From the NCBI GenBank assembly GCA_022508505.1, contig JAFLVC010000005.1, positions 62,001-126,000 of the forward strand: 64,000 nucleotides of DNA, given 5' to 3'. The notes beneath the pieces were generated by a model, which saw nothing but the letters and a program-made list of their open reading frames with translations, was not told the DNA's origin and did not search any database. Shown here piece by piece: positions 25,152-33,920 of the stretch (its first letter is position 1; each line of letters begins with the position of its first letter). Made by a program: the position numbers and the translations under genes. Source of the stretch: Clostridiales bacterium. Lineage in GTDB: Bacteria; Bacillota; Clostridia; Christensenellales; Pumilibacteraceae.

Positions 25152-26410
25152 TAATTCGCACAGTAACTCTCGGCTGCAAAGTCAATCAATGCGAAAGCGC
25201 GGACATCGTGTCCGCACTGCAACGCCTTAACCACAACGCATCGGAAGGTCTCGAGCCTGCCGATGTTTATATTTTGAACACATGTTCGGTAACTGCGGAA
25301 GCCGATAAAAAATCGCGACAATATATATCGAAAATGCAAAAGCTCAATCCGCAGTGCAGTATAATAGTAGTGGGGTGCAGTTCCCAAAACTCAACGGAAA
25401 AGTTCAATAGACCGAACGTGATAGCAGTAGGCGGAACACACGGTAAAACGGATTTCGTTCTGTCAGCAATTAACCAAAACTTTACAGATAATGGCGAAAG
25501 TACTATATCTGATAGAGTATTATATTGCGAAAATGATGTTAGAATTTCGCAAAATAGTACAAAAACACGCGATTTTATCAAAATTCAGGACGGATGTGAT
25601 AGATTTTGCAATTATTGCATAATCCCTTATTTGAGGGGGCGATGCAAGTCTGAGCCTGTACAAAAGATTATAGAATCGATAAAGAGAAGTAAGTCTAAGG
25701 AAATAGTATTGACCGGGATAGACATGTCGTCGTACGGGAAGGATACAGGCTCGAGCTTAACAGAGCTACTGCGCACACTTTCGAGATTTAAAGACGTGCG
25801 CAAACGTTTGGGATCTCTCGAATGTGAGGTGGTAAGCGAAGAACTGTTGACTGTAATGATAGACGGAAATTATTGTCCTCATTTTCATCTGTCTCTGCAA
25901 AGCGGCAACGACGAAGTGCTTAAATCCATGAATAGGCGATATACTACCGCGCTCTACATGGAAAAAGTCGAACTAATACGTAAATTTTTCCCGCTTGCGG
26001 CAATAACTACAGACGTAATAGTGGGGTACCCTACAGAAAGTGATGAATATTTTGACAGTAGCGTACAATTTATGGAAAATTGCCGATTTGCGGATATCCA
26101 TGTGTTTCCATACAGCAATAGAGCGGGGACCCTGGCATCTAAAAAATATCGCACACTCGATCCGGAAATTGTGTCACAGCGCGTAGAACGGCTCCTCACC
26201 GTAAAACGCAGAGCAAAGTCCGATTTCGCCGAGAATAACATCGGAACCGTTGCAGAGGTTTACACGGAAGAGCCGTCGGGGAACTACAACGTAGGGTACT
26301 CGACAAACTATCTCAAGGTCTATTCTCATTCTCCTTGCGGAATGATAAGCCAACTCATTCTTACCGAGCCATATCTCGACGGCATAATCGGAATCGCTCC
26401 CGAACAATAA
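25148..26410 (+). CDS. mtaB: tRNA t6A37 methylthiotransferase MtaB
   Basis: A 420-residue radical-SAM enzyme that converts t6A to ms2t6A at tRNA position 37. The N-terminal methylthiotransferase domain opens with TLGCKVNQCES, the radical-SAM cluster motif is CDRFCNYCIIPYLRG (CxxxCxxC), and a TRAM-like domain ends the protein. Two GTG codons (25139 and 25148) are possible; 25148 is preferred because GGGGAGTGGG precedes it and it overlaps the rsmE stop as GTGA. A central stretch, about 25440-25760, is visibly richer in A/T and in AGA, AGT and TTA codons than the flanking genes. Confidence 0.93.
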   Translation: MIIRTVTLGCKVNQCESADIVSALQRLNHNASEGLEPADVYILNTCSVTAEADKKSRQYISKMQKLNPQCSIIVVGCSSQNSTEKFNRPNVIAVGGTHGKTDFVLSAINQNFTDNGESTISDRVLYCENDVRISQNSTKTRDFIKIQDGCDRFCNYCIIPYLRGRCKSEPVQKIIESIKRSKSKEIVLTGIDMSSYGKDTGSSLTELLRTLSRFKDVRKRLGSLECEVVSEELLTVMIDGNYCPHFHLSLQSGNDEVLKSMNRRYTTALYMEKVELIRKFFPLAAITTDVIVGYPTESDEYFDSSVQFMENCRFADIHVFPYSNRAGTLASKKYRTLDPEIVSQRVERLLTVKRRAKSDFAENNIGTVAEVYTEEPSGNYNVGYSTNYLKVYSHSPCGMISQLILTEPYLDGIIGIAPEQ

Positions 26411-26535
26411 TATCGTGAGTACACAGTTTTACTCTACTCGATAAATTAACAAACACACTATAGAATCAATTTTATAAGTAGTATGGTGCACGTTATCAAG
26501 AGAGGGAAAGGTAGAGGTCTTTTTCACATACGGCA

Positions 26536-26571
26536 TTTTACTTCGCAAAAGACAGCTTTTGCGAAGTAAAA
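26536..26571 (+). repeat. 16-bp perfect hairpin in the mtaB-PBP gap
   Basis: TTTTACTTCGCAAAAG (26536-26551) and its exact complement (26556-26571) flank an ACAG tetraloop. No T-run follows directly on either strand, although a run of seven T's lies 20 bases downstream on the plus strand. It is the main feature of the gap 26411-26732, where I find no convincing promoter, ribosome binding site or small gene. It may be a weak terminator for the pta-mtaB operon or a regulatory structure. Confidence 0.6.
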
Positions 26572-26732
26572 TAGCGAAATTTAGGTGTTTTTTTGGGTTA
26601 TGCTATTAAATGAGCTCTTTCTTGTGTTGTTTAGCTATATTTGTACCGCGTGACTTCATAGTAACTGATTATCATTATATTCTCCTTTCGTGTTGTTACA
26701 TAAAAGACGTTGTTCGTCAAAATACTATTCAT

Positions 26733-28682
26733 GTGAAATTAAAAAAATCGGTAAAAATTACAATCATTGTGTTGTCTATATTTATTGCTTTAATAGCGAT
26801 AGCCGTCGGCACGTTTTTCCTGATTATTTCACCGCATGTAAACATGCTCAAATTACCGAACCTCGATTTGTCGCGGTTGACATCCTATGACAGAACAGTT
26901 ACCATATTGGATAAAGACGGTCAACCGATTGACAGCGCTTTCTACGATCACAACAAGATTTACGTACGGCTTGAGGATTTGCCGGACTACACACCTAAGG
27001 CCTTTGTCGCCATAGAGGACAAACGCTTTTACAGCCACGGCGGCGTGGACTACAAACGTATTGCGGGCGCGGCATTTTCCAATATAAAATCAGGATCGTT
27101 TCGCGAAGGCGCGTCAACCATCACGCAGCAACTAATAAAAAACACTCATTTATCAAATGAAAAGACTATTAAAAGAAAGCTCAGCGAAATGCGCTTGGCC
27201 CGTCAGCTCGAGCAAGTATATGATAAAGACCAAATACTCGAAAGCTATCTAAACATTCTATATTTCGGTTACGGAATACACGGGCTTGGCACTGCAAGTC
27301 GCGTCATGTTCAATAAACCGGCTACCGAATTGACTGTTGCACAGTCCGCGGCGCTCGCCTCTATCATAAACAATCCGTCACGGTACAGCCCGTATACTAA
27401 CAGAGAAAACTTGGATAAACGGACTAAAACCGTACTGAAGCTCATGCACGAACAACATTATTTAGACGACGAGCAATATGAGAACGCCATTAACGAACAA
27501 ATCGAGTTTTGTAAAAACAGGCGCAATCAGTTTATCAACGGCTTGATAAAAAGCGCATGTGCCGAATACAAGTGTTCCGAAAAAGAACTTTTCTTGCGCA
27601 ATCCTACGTTTAAAACGGCGTACGATCCGACTGTTTCGGAAGCAGCTCGTAAAGCAATCGACGAAATGTCCGACATTAACGGCTACATTCGCGTTTTTGT
27701 TCTCGACAATCTTTCGGGTGGAATAGTTTGCGACGAGACGAACACGAATAAGTTTATCGATATGCGCAGGTCGCCGGCATCCGCGATTAAGCCGTTTATA
27801 TCGTACGCGCCTGCGCTCGAAAACGGCTACACTCCCCTAACTCAAATAGTCGACGCGCCAACCGACTTTGACGGATACTCGCCTCGCAACTACAAAAGCA
27901 TTTACCGCGGGTATCAATCCGTGCGCGAGTGTCTAATTCGATCTTCAAATATTGCCGCAGTAACGCTTCTTAACGACGTGGGGATTCCAAAAGCGAAATC
28001 GACGGCGGAAAGATTCGGAATTGAATTCGAGAACGGAGACAATACGCTCGCATTGGCGCTCGGCGGCATGGAGAAAGGCGTCACACTTGCCGAGCTTGCT
28101 AACGCCTACAGAACGCTCGCAAACGGCGGTATTTTTACGCCTATATCATACTTTGACCGCGGCGAACAAGCATATAAAAAACGCGCAATAAGGGACGATA
28201 TTGCGTATCTGTTGACAGATATGTTACGGGACTGTGCAACAACCGGCACTGCAAAAAAACTGTCAGGAAGTGGCATTATAGCCGCCAAAACGGGCACTAA
28301 CGGAGATGAAAACGGAAATTACGACTGTTATTGCATCGCGTATACGCCGCAAAACACAATAGCCATATGGTTTGGGGCGAAACCTAATTCTTATATTGAC
28401 AACTCAATTACAGGCGCAGCGTGCTGCAATATCATAAAAAATCTGTGCGACACCGGTGTAATCCGCACAGACTTTGAATTCGATATGCCAAACTCTGTAG
28501 CATATTATGAGGTAGATGATAAAGCTTTGCGCGAGTCGCATGAAGTGTATCTTGCCGATCCGTTTTTACCAAAGCGTTACCGTCGCCGCGAGCTGTTTTC
28601 CAAGAAGAACTTGCCTATTCGAAAGAACATAGATTATATAGACTTTTTTGACAGACGGTATTGGTTTGGCAATCGGGCGTAA
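26733..28682 (+). CDS. Class A penicillin-binding protein (PBP1A-type)
   Basis: About 649 residues. A transmembrane helix near the N-terminus precedes a GT51 glycosyltransferase domain (FVAIEDKRFYSHGGVDYKR, EGASTITQQLIKN) and a transpeptidase domain with SxxK as SPASAIKPF, SxN as RSSNIAAV and KTGT as AAKTGTNGDENG. It polymerises and crosslinks peptidoglycan outside the membrane. The start is uncertain: the frame is open from an ATG at 26610, but the first 41 residues do not look like PBP sequence. GTG at 26733, just before KLKKSVKITIIVLS, gives a normal signal-anchor; neither has a clear ribosome binding site. It converges with thiI, 20 bases away. Confidence 0.9.
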   Translation: MKLKKSVKITIIVLSIFIALIAIAVGTFFLIISPHVNMLKLPNLDLSRLTSYDRTVTILDKDGQPIDSAFYDHNKIYVRLEDLPDYTPKAFVAIEDKRFYSHGGVDYKRIAGAAFSNIKSGSFREGASTITQQLIKNTHLSNEKTIKRKLSEMRLARQLEQVYDKDQILESYLNILYFGYGIHGLGTASRVMFNKPATELTVAQSAALASIINNPSRYSPYTNRENLDKRTKTVLKLMHEQHYLDDEQYENAINEQIEFCKNRRNQFINGLIKSACAEYKCSEKELFLRNPTFKTAYDPTVSEAARKAIDEMSDINGYIRVFVLDNLSGGIVCDETNTNKFIDMRRSPASAIKPFISYAPALENGYTPLTQIVDAPTDFDGYSPRNYKSIYRGYQSVRECLIRSSNIAAVTLLNDVGIPKAKSTAERFGIEFENGDNTLALALGGMEKGVTLAELANAYRTLANGGIFTPISYFDRGEQAYKKRAIRDDIAYLLTDMLRDCATTGTAKKLSGSGIIAAKTGTNGDENGNYDCYCIAYTPQNTIAIWFGAKPNSYIDNSITGAACCNIIKNLCDTGVIRTDFEFDMPNSVAYYEVDDKALRESHEVYLADPFLPKRYRRRELFSKKNLPIRKNIDYIDFFDRRYWFGNRA

Positions 28683-28702
28683 TTATTTGCGCAATATTTA
28701 TA

Positions 28703-29860
28703 TTACAGCTCTATCGGCTCGGCTTCGGATATGGCAGTTGCAATCAACTCGTCGTAGTCCCGAATAAAATGTTCTTGCTCTTCGACCTTTTCCATGGTAG
28801 GTTTTATGAGCGGAAATTCCGGCAAAAACACAGTACAGCAGTCGTCGTACGGCTCAATAGACTTTTTGAATGTACCTATCTTTTCGGAAATTGCGATAAT
28901 TTCGTCTTTATCCATGCCGATAAGCGGCCTAAACACGGGCATATCCACGACTGCATTCGTGACGGTTATACTTTCAAGAGTTTGGCTTGCCACCTGTCCG
29001 AGACTTTCACCGTTTATAATGCAGCCGCAACCGTGTTCTTTCGAAACCGCTTGAGCTATCCGCATCATTGCGCGCCTGACGAGTGTTATCATGTAATTCG
29101 GTTTGCAGTATTTGTGTATCGCCTCTTGAATTTTTGTAAGCGATACGCAGTGCATTTTCAGCGACGGACAGTAGTCCGAGAGTATGCGCGCAAGGTCGCA
29201 AGCTTTTTCTTTAGCGGCCTGCGACGTGTAGGGATACGAGTGAAAGTGCAGCGCGGTGAGTTCCATTCCTCGCTTTGCCATCATATATCCTGCGACTGGG
29301 CTATCTATACCGCCAGACAACAGCAAAAGACCTTTGCCTGCCGTTCCCGACGGCATTCCTCCGGCGCACGTCAGAGCGTCTGTATAAACATAAACGTCGC
29401 CGCCCTCTCTGATGTCAATATTAATTGTAGTTTGAGGACTGTGAAGGTCGACCGAAAGATTGGGTTTTGCCGCTAAAATGCGCTCGCCTATTTTCATGTT
29501 TATTTGGAGCGAATCGAGCGGATATTTTTTATACGATCGATGTGCCGTAACCCTAAAGCTACCGATATCCGGCGTCATTTCGACGGCAAGCGCTACGATC
29601 TCTTCTAAATCATATCCGCAACGCCGAGCAACCGAAACAGAATGCAACCCAAAAACCTGTTTAAGACGACGTATAATTTCCAGTTCGTCGCTTTCGCCGT
29701 ACTCCTTGACTACATATCTGCCGCGCCCGAAATACAGCTTACAGCCGATTCCGTTAAGCTTTTCGCGAATGTTATCTTTGAGGATATTTTCAAAATACGA
29801 AAAATTTTTGCCTTTAAGATACACTTCTCCATATCTTATCAAAATGACGTTGTCAAACAT
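28703..29860 (-). CDS. thiI: tRNA 4-thiouridine synthase ThiI
   Basis: A 385-residue ThiI: N-terminal ferredoxin-like and THUMP RNA-binding regions, then a PP-loop ATP pyrophosphatase domain with LLSGGIDSPVAGYMMAKRG. It makes s4U8 in tRNA using persulfide sulfur. There is no C-terminal rhodanese domain, as usual in Bacillota; a CC pair in DDCCTVFLPEFP is a candidate site. The ATG at 29860 is preferred over the GTG two codons earlier, because AAGGAG lies five bases before it. It overlaps the upstream cysteine desulfurase by eight bases, which is its expected sulfur donor. Last gene of the hinT operon. Confidence 0.95.
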   Translation of the reverse strand: MFDNVILIRYGEVYLKGKNFSYFENILKDNIREKLNGIGCKLYFGRGRYVVKEYGESDELEIIRRLKQVFGLHSVSVARRCGYDLEEIVALAVEMTPDIGSFRVTAHRSYKKYPLDSLQINMKIGERILAAKPNLSVDLHSPQTTINIDIREGGDVYVYTDALTCAGGMPSGTAGKGLLLLSGGIDSPVAGYMMAKRGMELTALHFHSYPYTSQAAKEKACDLARILSDYCPSLKMHCVSLTKIQEAIHKYCKPNYMITLVRRAMMRIAQAVSKEHGCGCIINGESLGQVASQTLESITVTNAVVDMPVFRPLIGMDKDEIIAISEKIGTFKKSIEPYDDCCTVFLPEFPLIKPTMEKVEEQEHFIRDYDELIATAISEAEPIEL

Positions 29861-30971
29861 TTTCACTCCTTATTTTTTGAGCGGTTTCCGTAATTATTTG
29901 CGCAGCTTTCATTGCCTCGTCTCTATATGTATCTGCTGCAAAGCTCAGTCTCACGTAACATTCTATCTGCTTGTCAGTCAAGCCAATTGCTGAAAGAACG
30001 CGGTTGCCACGCTTAGCGCCCGAGCACGCCGCACCTTTGCCTATTATGACATCGCGATCGCAGACGGCGTTTTGAAGTATCTCGGCTTTTACTCCGGGAA
30101 TGACAACACCGAGAATATACCCGCTGTTGTTATCATCGCCGATTACGGTACAGCCGTGTGACTTGAAGTGTTCGGCAAGTTCATTTCTAAGCGGCAAAAC
30201 ATGCGACTTATCTATTGCGGCAAGATGCTCGACAGCGGCGGCAAATGCGGCAATGTACGGCGTATTTTGCGTGCCGGAACGCTTGCCGTCCTCTTGTCCC
30301 CCACCGTACAACATAGGCGCTATATTGATTCCGTTTTTGATATATAAAAATCCTATACCTTTCGGCGCGCCGAGCTTGTGTGCGCTTGCACTGTAAAAAT
30401 CGACTCCGAGCGAAGATATCGTATCTTTGGTTTTGAGCGCACCCTGAACACCGTCGGAATGGAACAGCGCATTGGGTGCAAGCCGTTTTGTTGTATCGAC
30501 CAAGCGTTTGATGGGATTTATTGCGCCTGTCTCGTTGTTGACGTGAATAATCGAAACAAACGTCGTATTTTCGTCGACGGCACGCGAAAAAGCACCTTCG
30601 TCTATGATTCCCGACTTTAACAGCGGAACAATGCGAACGTCGATGCCGCGGTTTTTCAGTTGCATAGCGGGCTCATATACCGAAGAGTGCTCCCCTGCCG
30701 AAATTACAACGTTTCCCTTCGGTCTTTTACGCCCACAATTCATTACCCAATTGTTTGATTCCGTGGCACATGACGTAAATACTATCTCGTCGGCACGCAC
30801 CTTGAGACAGTCCGCAATCGTTTTTCGCGCGGAGTCAATGCCTTTTTTTGCGTCAATTGCTCTTTTATAAGTGGCATTCGGATTGAAGAAACAGTCCTTC
30901 ATGGTCTGCTCCATAGCCTCTATCGCGCAGTCGAAAACCTTAGTAGTTGCGGCATTATCGAGATAAATCAT
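29853..30971 (-). CDS. Cysteine desulfurase (NifS/IscS family)
   Basis: A 372-residue PLP enzyme that takes sulfur from cysteine to form an enzyme persulfide. Motifs: IYLDNAATTKV at the N-terminus, HVNNETGAINP, the PLP-lysine region SASAHKLGAPKGIGF, and the catalytic-cysteine loop GKGAACSGAKRGNRVL. The overlap with thiI points to a dedicated role in tRNA thiolation, as for the NifZ-ThiI pair in Bacillus. The start overlaps the preceding membrane-protein gene by four bases. Confidence 0.94.
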   Translation of the reverse strand: MIYLDNAATTKVFDCAIEAMEQTMKDCFFNPNATYKRAIDAKKGIDSARKTIADCLKVRADEIVFTSCATESNNWVMNCGRKRPKGNVVISAGEHSSVYEPAMQLKNRGIDVRIVPLLKSGIIDEGAFSRAVDENTTFVSIIHVNNETGAINPIKRLVDTTKRLAPNALFHSDGVQGALKTKDTISSLGVDFYSASAHKLGAPKGIGFLYIKNGINIAPMLYGGGQEDGKRSGTQNTPYIAAFAAAVEHLAAIDKSHVLPLRNELAEHFKSHGCTVIGDDNNSGYILGVVIPGVKAEILQNAVCDRDVIIGKGAACSGAKRGNRVLSAIGLTDKQIECYVRLSFAADTYRDEAMKAAQIITETAQKIRSENV

Positions 30972-31579
30972 TCCTGCTCAGCCTCTTTTTCTTCGAGTAT
31001 TTTGTCAAAGTCAGCCATGCTTTTGTCGAAAACGGTTATTGCCGAAACTATGCGCCGAAGTGCAATTATAAATCCGCGGTCGGGCTCGACAAATATTATA
31101 TTGCGCCCTTTCTCTGTGCTGTACAAAATATAAATGATAGATTTTTCGTCGTCATAGTTGACTATTGCGAGCTGCTTTTTGTTTGCTTTTACCTCATTCT
31201 TTCTGTATCCATCGGAATCAAACATCCCCACCGATTCCACGGCGCGAAGCCGCACTGAATACTTGAGTTTGCGAGTTTCTCTGTAATATATTTCCGAAAT
31301 TCTGAGGTACTCGTCATCTATGACGTAATCATACTCTGTATTATTACGCTTGTTGACTCGACCTATTATAATAGCGGCAACTACAAAAGGTATGTCGACA
31401 AGAACAAGGATGCCAAGGACAACGCCGAATGTGCTTTCCGTAACCCACAGCATACTGACAGACAAAACGAATACGGCAATGACTATACACGCCATTTTAG
31501 CAATGCCGAGCGCCTTGGTTTTTCTTGCTTTTTCTTCGATATTATGATTTACGACGTTTTGTTCATAGTACAATTCCAT
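30968..31579 (-). CDS. Membrane protein of unknown function (DUF6106-like)
   Basis: A 203-residue protein with two adjacent transmembrane helices (about residues 27-72), a cytosolic domain rich in charged residues and an acidic tail ending in EEKEAEQE. The segment NTEYDYVIDDEYLRISEIYY followed by a basic stretch resembles what I remember of DUF6106 proteins, but I cannot confirm this. It is one-base overlapped with the histidine kinase upstream and four-base overlapped with the desulfurase downstream. Function unknown; co-translation with the kinase is compatible with a role in the same signal path. Confidence 0.7.
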   Translation of the reverse strand: MELYYEQNVVNHNIEEKARKTKALGIAKMACIVIAVFVLSVSMLWVTESTFGVVLGILVLVDIPFVVAAIIIGRVNKRNNTEYDYVIDDEYLRISEIYYRETRKLKYSVRLRAVESVGMFDSDGYRKNEVKANKKQLAIVNYDDEKSIIYILYSTEKGRNIIFVEPDRGFIIALRRIVSAITVFDKSMADFDKILEEKEAEQE

Positions 31580-32727
31580 TATTTTGCCTCCGTCGCGCTG
31601 TCGTCACGCTCCTCAAGTGCGTCGTCGGATTTAGTGAGGATCTTGCCCTTGTTTAGCTTGTGCTTAGCCGGATCGAAAAGCGTAAGCGTAAAAATAAATG
31701 TCGATCCCGCCCCACGGTTGCTCTCCACCCAAATAACTTCGCCGTGCTCGTCGATTATTTTTTTGACTATCGAAAGCCCGAGTCCGGTTCCCTTGGCCTT
31801 GACGGGAGATCTCGACTTGTCGGTCATGTAAAACCTGTCCCAAATAAGCATCTGGTCTTTTTTGCTTATGCCGTAGCCGAAGTCTTTGACAGTTACATAC
31901 ACCTTATCCTCGTGAATACTCGTCGTAAGAAGAATGCGCGAGTATGTCGGCGAGTACTTAATTGCATTGTCTACAAGATTGATAATCACCTGATAAATCT
32001 TGTCCTTATCGGCGTAAACATAGCACGGTTCGCGCGCAAAATCGACGTTAATTTGCAGCGCCTTTTTGATTAGAGAAAGTTCGAGCTTGGCCGATATTTC
32101 ACGCACAACGTCGTTAATATCGAATTTAGTGTACACGAGCGGGTTTTTGCCGGAATCAAGTCTCGACAAATCGAGCAGAGAATTTATAAGCGAATTGAGC
32201 CGCTTTGTTTCGCCGAGCGCCACTTTAAGGTACTGTTCTTTATCGTCATCGGACACAACGTCGTCCAACACTGCCTGCAAAAAGCCTTGAACAGAGGTCA
32301 GCGGCGTGCGAAGTTCGTGCGACGCGTTTGCCACAAACGTTTTTCTCACCTGCTCGAGCCTTACGTACTCATCGGATGTGGCGTTTACAGCCGCGGCAAG
32401 ATCGGACACGGACGAATCTATCGCGCTTTCGGGAAGCCTGTCGGAATAATCGCTCTCGTGAATCATGTCGTTTAAGCGTTTTGTGCTGTCATTGATTTTT
32501 GCGGTTATCAAATAGTGCGTAAGCAAAATGTACGAAAAAATCTCAAGCAATGCGGTGAAAACGACGATTACTATTAAAACACCTTGGTATTCGGCCGAGG
32601 CGGACGGAAATGCAAATACTAACGGGAAAAATACCGTACAAAACAGTATGATTGACGCAAGTGCTGCGCGTAAAATATGAGATTTGAAAAACCTCTTGAT
32701 TTTTGTCTTTTTGTGCGACAAGCTCAA
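31579..32727 (-). CDS. Sensor histidine kinase (PhoR/WalK-like)
   Basis: A 382-residue kinase. Two transmembrane helices lie near residues 18-40 and 48-70 with only a few residues between, so there is no extracellular sensor domain. The dimerisation domain carries the phospho-acceptor histidine in NASHELRTPLTSVQGFLQA; the ATPase domain has N box IINLVDNAIKYSP, VKDFGYGIS and GTGLGLSIVKKI. The start is TTG at 32727, overlapping the regulator stop as TTGA, with GAGGTTTAT as ribosome binding site. It pairs with the adjacent regulator; the signal is unknown and probably membrane-derived or delivered by a partner protein. Confidence 0.93.
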   Translation of the reverse strand: MSLSHKKTKIKRFFKSHILRAALASIILFCTVFFPLVFAFPSASAEYQGVLIVIVVFTALLEIFSYILLTHYLITAKINDSTKRLNDMIHESDYSDRLPESAIDSSVSDLAAAVNATSDEYVRLEQVRKTFVANASHELRTPLTSVQGFLQAVLDDVVSDDDKEQYLKVALGETKRLNSLINSLLDLSRLDSGKNPLVYTKFDINDVVREISAKLELSLIKKALQINVDFAREPCYVYADKDKIYQVIINLVDNAIKYSPTYSRILLTTSIHEDKVYVTVKDFGYGISKKDQMLIWDRFYMTDKSRSPVKAKGTGLGLSIVKKIIDEHGEVIWVESNRGAGSTFIFTLTLFDPAKHKLNKGKILTKSDDALEERDDSATEAK

Positions 32728-33413
32728 TAAACCTCGATTTTATAGCCTACGCCCCAAACTGTTGTCAGTTTCCAATGCGGATTATCCCCGAGTTTTTCGC
32801 GAATACGCTTGATGTGAACGTCAACCGTACGCGAATCCCCAGAATAATGCTGCCCCCAAATGGTATTTAACAAATCGTCACGAGTAAATACATGCATCGG
32901 CGTTTTTACAAGCGTGTACAATAGTTCTATCTCTTTTGGCGGCATATCTATCTTTTCTCCGTCAAGCAAAACCGAAAAGTCTGAAATATTCACAATCAAA
33001 TTAAAAAGCTCTACCCTCTTTTTGCCGCTGTCGGTCGGTTTCAAGCGCCGCAGTATTGCATGAATTCTTGCGATAAGCTCTTGCGGCTCAAACGGTTTTG
33101 TGATATAATCGTCCGCGCCGTGATCGAGCCCCGATATTTTATCCATCGGCTCGCCGCGTGCCGACAGCATGATTACGGGCACATCTGAAAATGTGCGAAG
33201 AATCTTTAACGTTTCGAAGCCGTCTATGCCGGGCATCATCAAATCGAGAAGAACTACGTCAAAATGTCCGTCCTTCAGTTTGACAAGCGCGGATTCGCCG
33301 TCGTGGCACATATCCGTTTCCAATCCGTCCTTTTTGAGGTATAACCCGATAAGCTGACAGATATTTTCATCGTCGTCTACTATAAGGGCTTTTATCGTTT
33401 CATTTTCCTGCAT
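32724..33413 (-). CDS. Response regulator, OmpR/PhoB family
   Basis: A 229-residue two-domain regulator. The receiver has an acidic pocket (IVDDDENIC), the phospho-acceptor aspartate in DVVLLDLMMPGIDGFE and the conserved lysine in DDYITKPFEPQEL. The C-terminal winged helix ends with DSRTVDVHIKRIREKLGDNP and TVWGVGYKI, typical of the OmpR family. It is the partner of the overlapping kinase. It starts six bases after an unknown gene of the same operon. Confidence 0.95.
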   Translation of the reverse strand: MQENETIKALIVDDDENICQLIGLYLKKDGLETDMCHDGESALVKLKDGHFDVVLLDLMMPGIDGFETLKILRTFSDVPVIMLSARGEPMDKISGLDHGADDYITKPFEPQELIARIHAILRRLKPTDSGKKRVELFNLIVNISDFSVLLDGEKIDMPPKEIELLYTLVKTPMHVFTRDDLLNTIWGQHYSGDSRTVDVHIKRIREKLGDNPHWKLTTVWGVGYKIEVY

Positions 33414-33419
33414 AATTCA

Positions 33420-33920
33420 TTAACCTTGGAGCGGTGCGACGTCGTGTTCAGCCTTTTTCAATTTGTTATTGTCGACCGTAAAATTATAATACATCTTAAA
33501 TACCACGCCGATAATTTGCAAAACGTCATCAATGCTGCTGCAATCACGCGGATATAGTTGGGTGTTTAAAAGGTGCGATGCCGTCGAAATCAATTGCGTA
33601 TTTATATTTATCAATTCCGTAATGCCGGCAATTACGTAGCTGTCTTCTATTGAATAATAGTCTGAAATTGCCGTTATTGCGACGTTCTCGTCGTAGTCGT
33701 CGAATGCGAGATACATAACCGCAAGCCCTGCCAAATATGCGTAACCCGATAAATGTATGTTAAAGCTTAAAGCGGCAAGAAGCCCATAAACTGTTGAGTA
33801 AAACTCTTCCACGTCAAGCTGTCTTTGCGGAACATGCCTGTTAAACATATAAGAGTTTAATGTAAGCTCGTCTCTCCCGCACAGTTCGGCAATAAACCTG
33901 TTGTCCGATAGATCATTCAT
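33420..33920 (-). CDS. Unknown protein with Spo0A-C-like signature (second of a pair)
   Basis: A 166-residue soluble protein of no assigned family. Residues about 45-110 resemble, by eye, the C-terminal effector domain of Spo0A: the core SFNIHLSGYAYLAGLAVMYL parallels the IGVPAHIKGYLYLREAI region, followed by a helix-turn-helix-like stretch. The basic residues that contact DNA in Spo0A are not evident, so it may bind protein rather than DNA. It overlaps its neighbour by eight bases and lies six bases upstream of the response regulator. The match is from memory and weak. Confidence 0.6.
   Translation of the reverse strand: MNDLSDNRFIAELCGRDELTLNSYMFNRHVPQRQLDVEEFYSTVYGLLAALSFNIHLSGYAYLAGLAVMYLAFDDYDENVAITAISDYYSIEDSYVIAGITELININTQLISTASHLLNTQLYPRDCSSIDDVLQIIGVVFKMYYNFTVDNNKLKKAEHDVAPLQG

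Noticed and set aside
26610-26732. N-terminal extension of the penicillin-binding protein from ATG at 26610
   Set aside because: The extra residues show no class A PBP features and have no ribosome binding site; not excluded completely.
28661-29476. 271-codon plus-strand open frame across the PBP end and thiI
   Set aside because: Overlaps the clear thiI gene on the other strand and has no family features.
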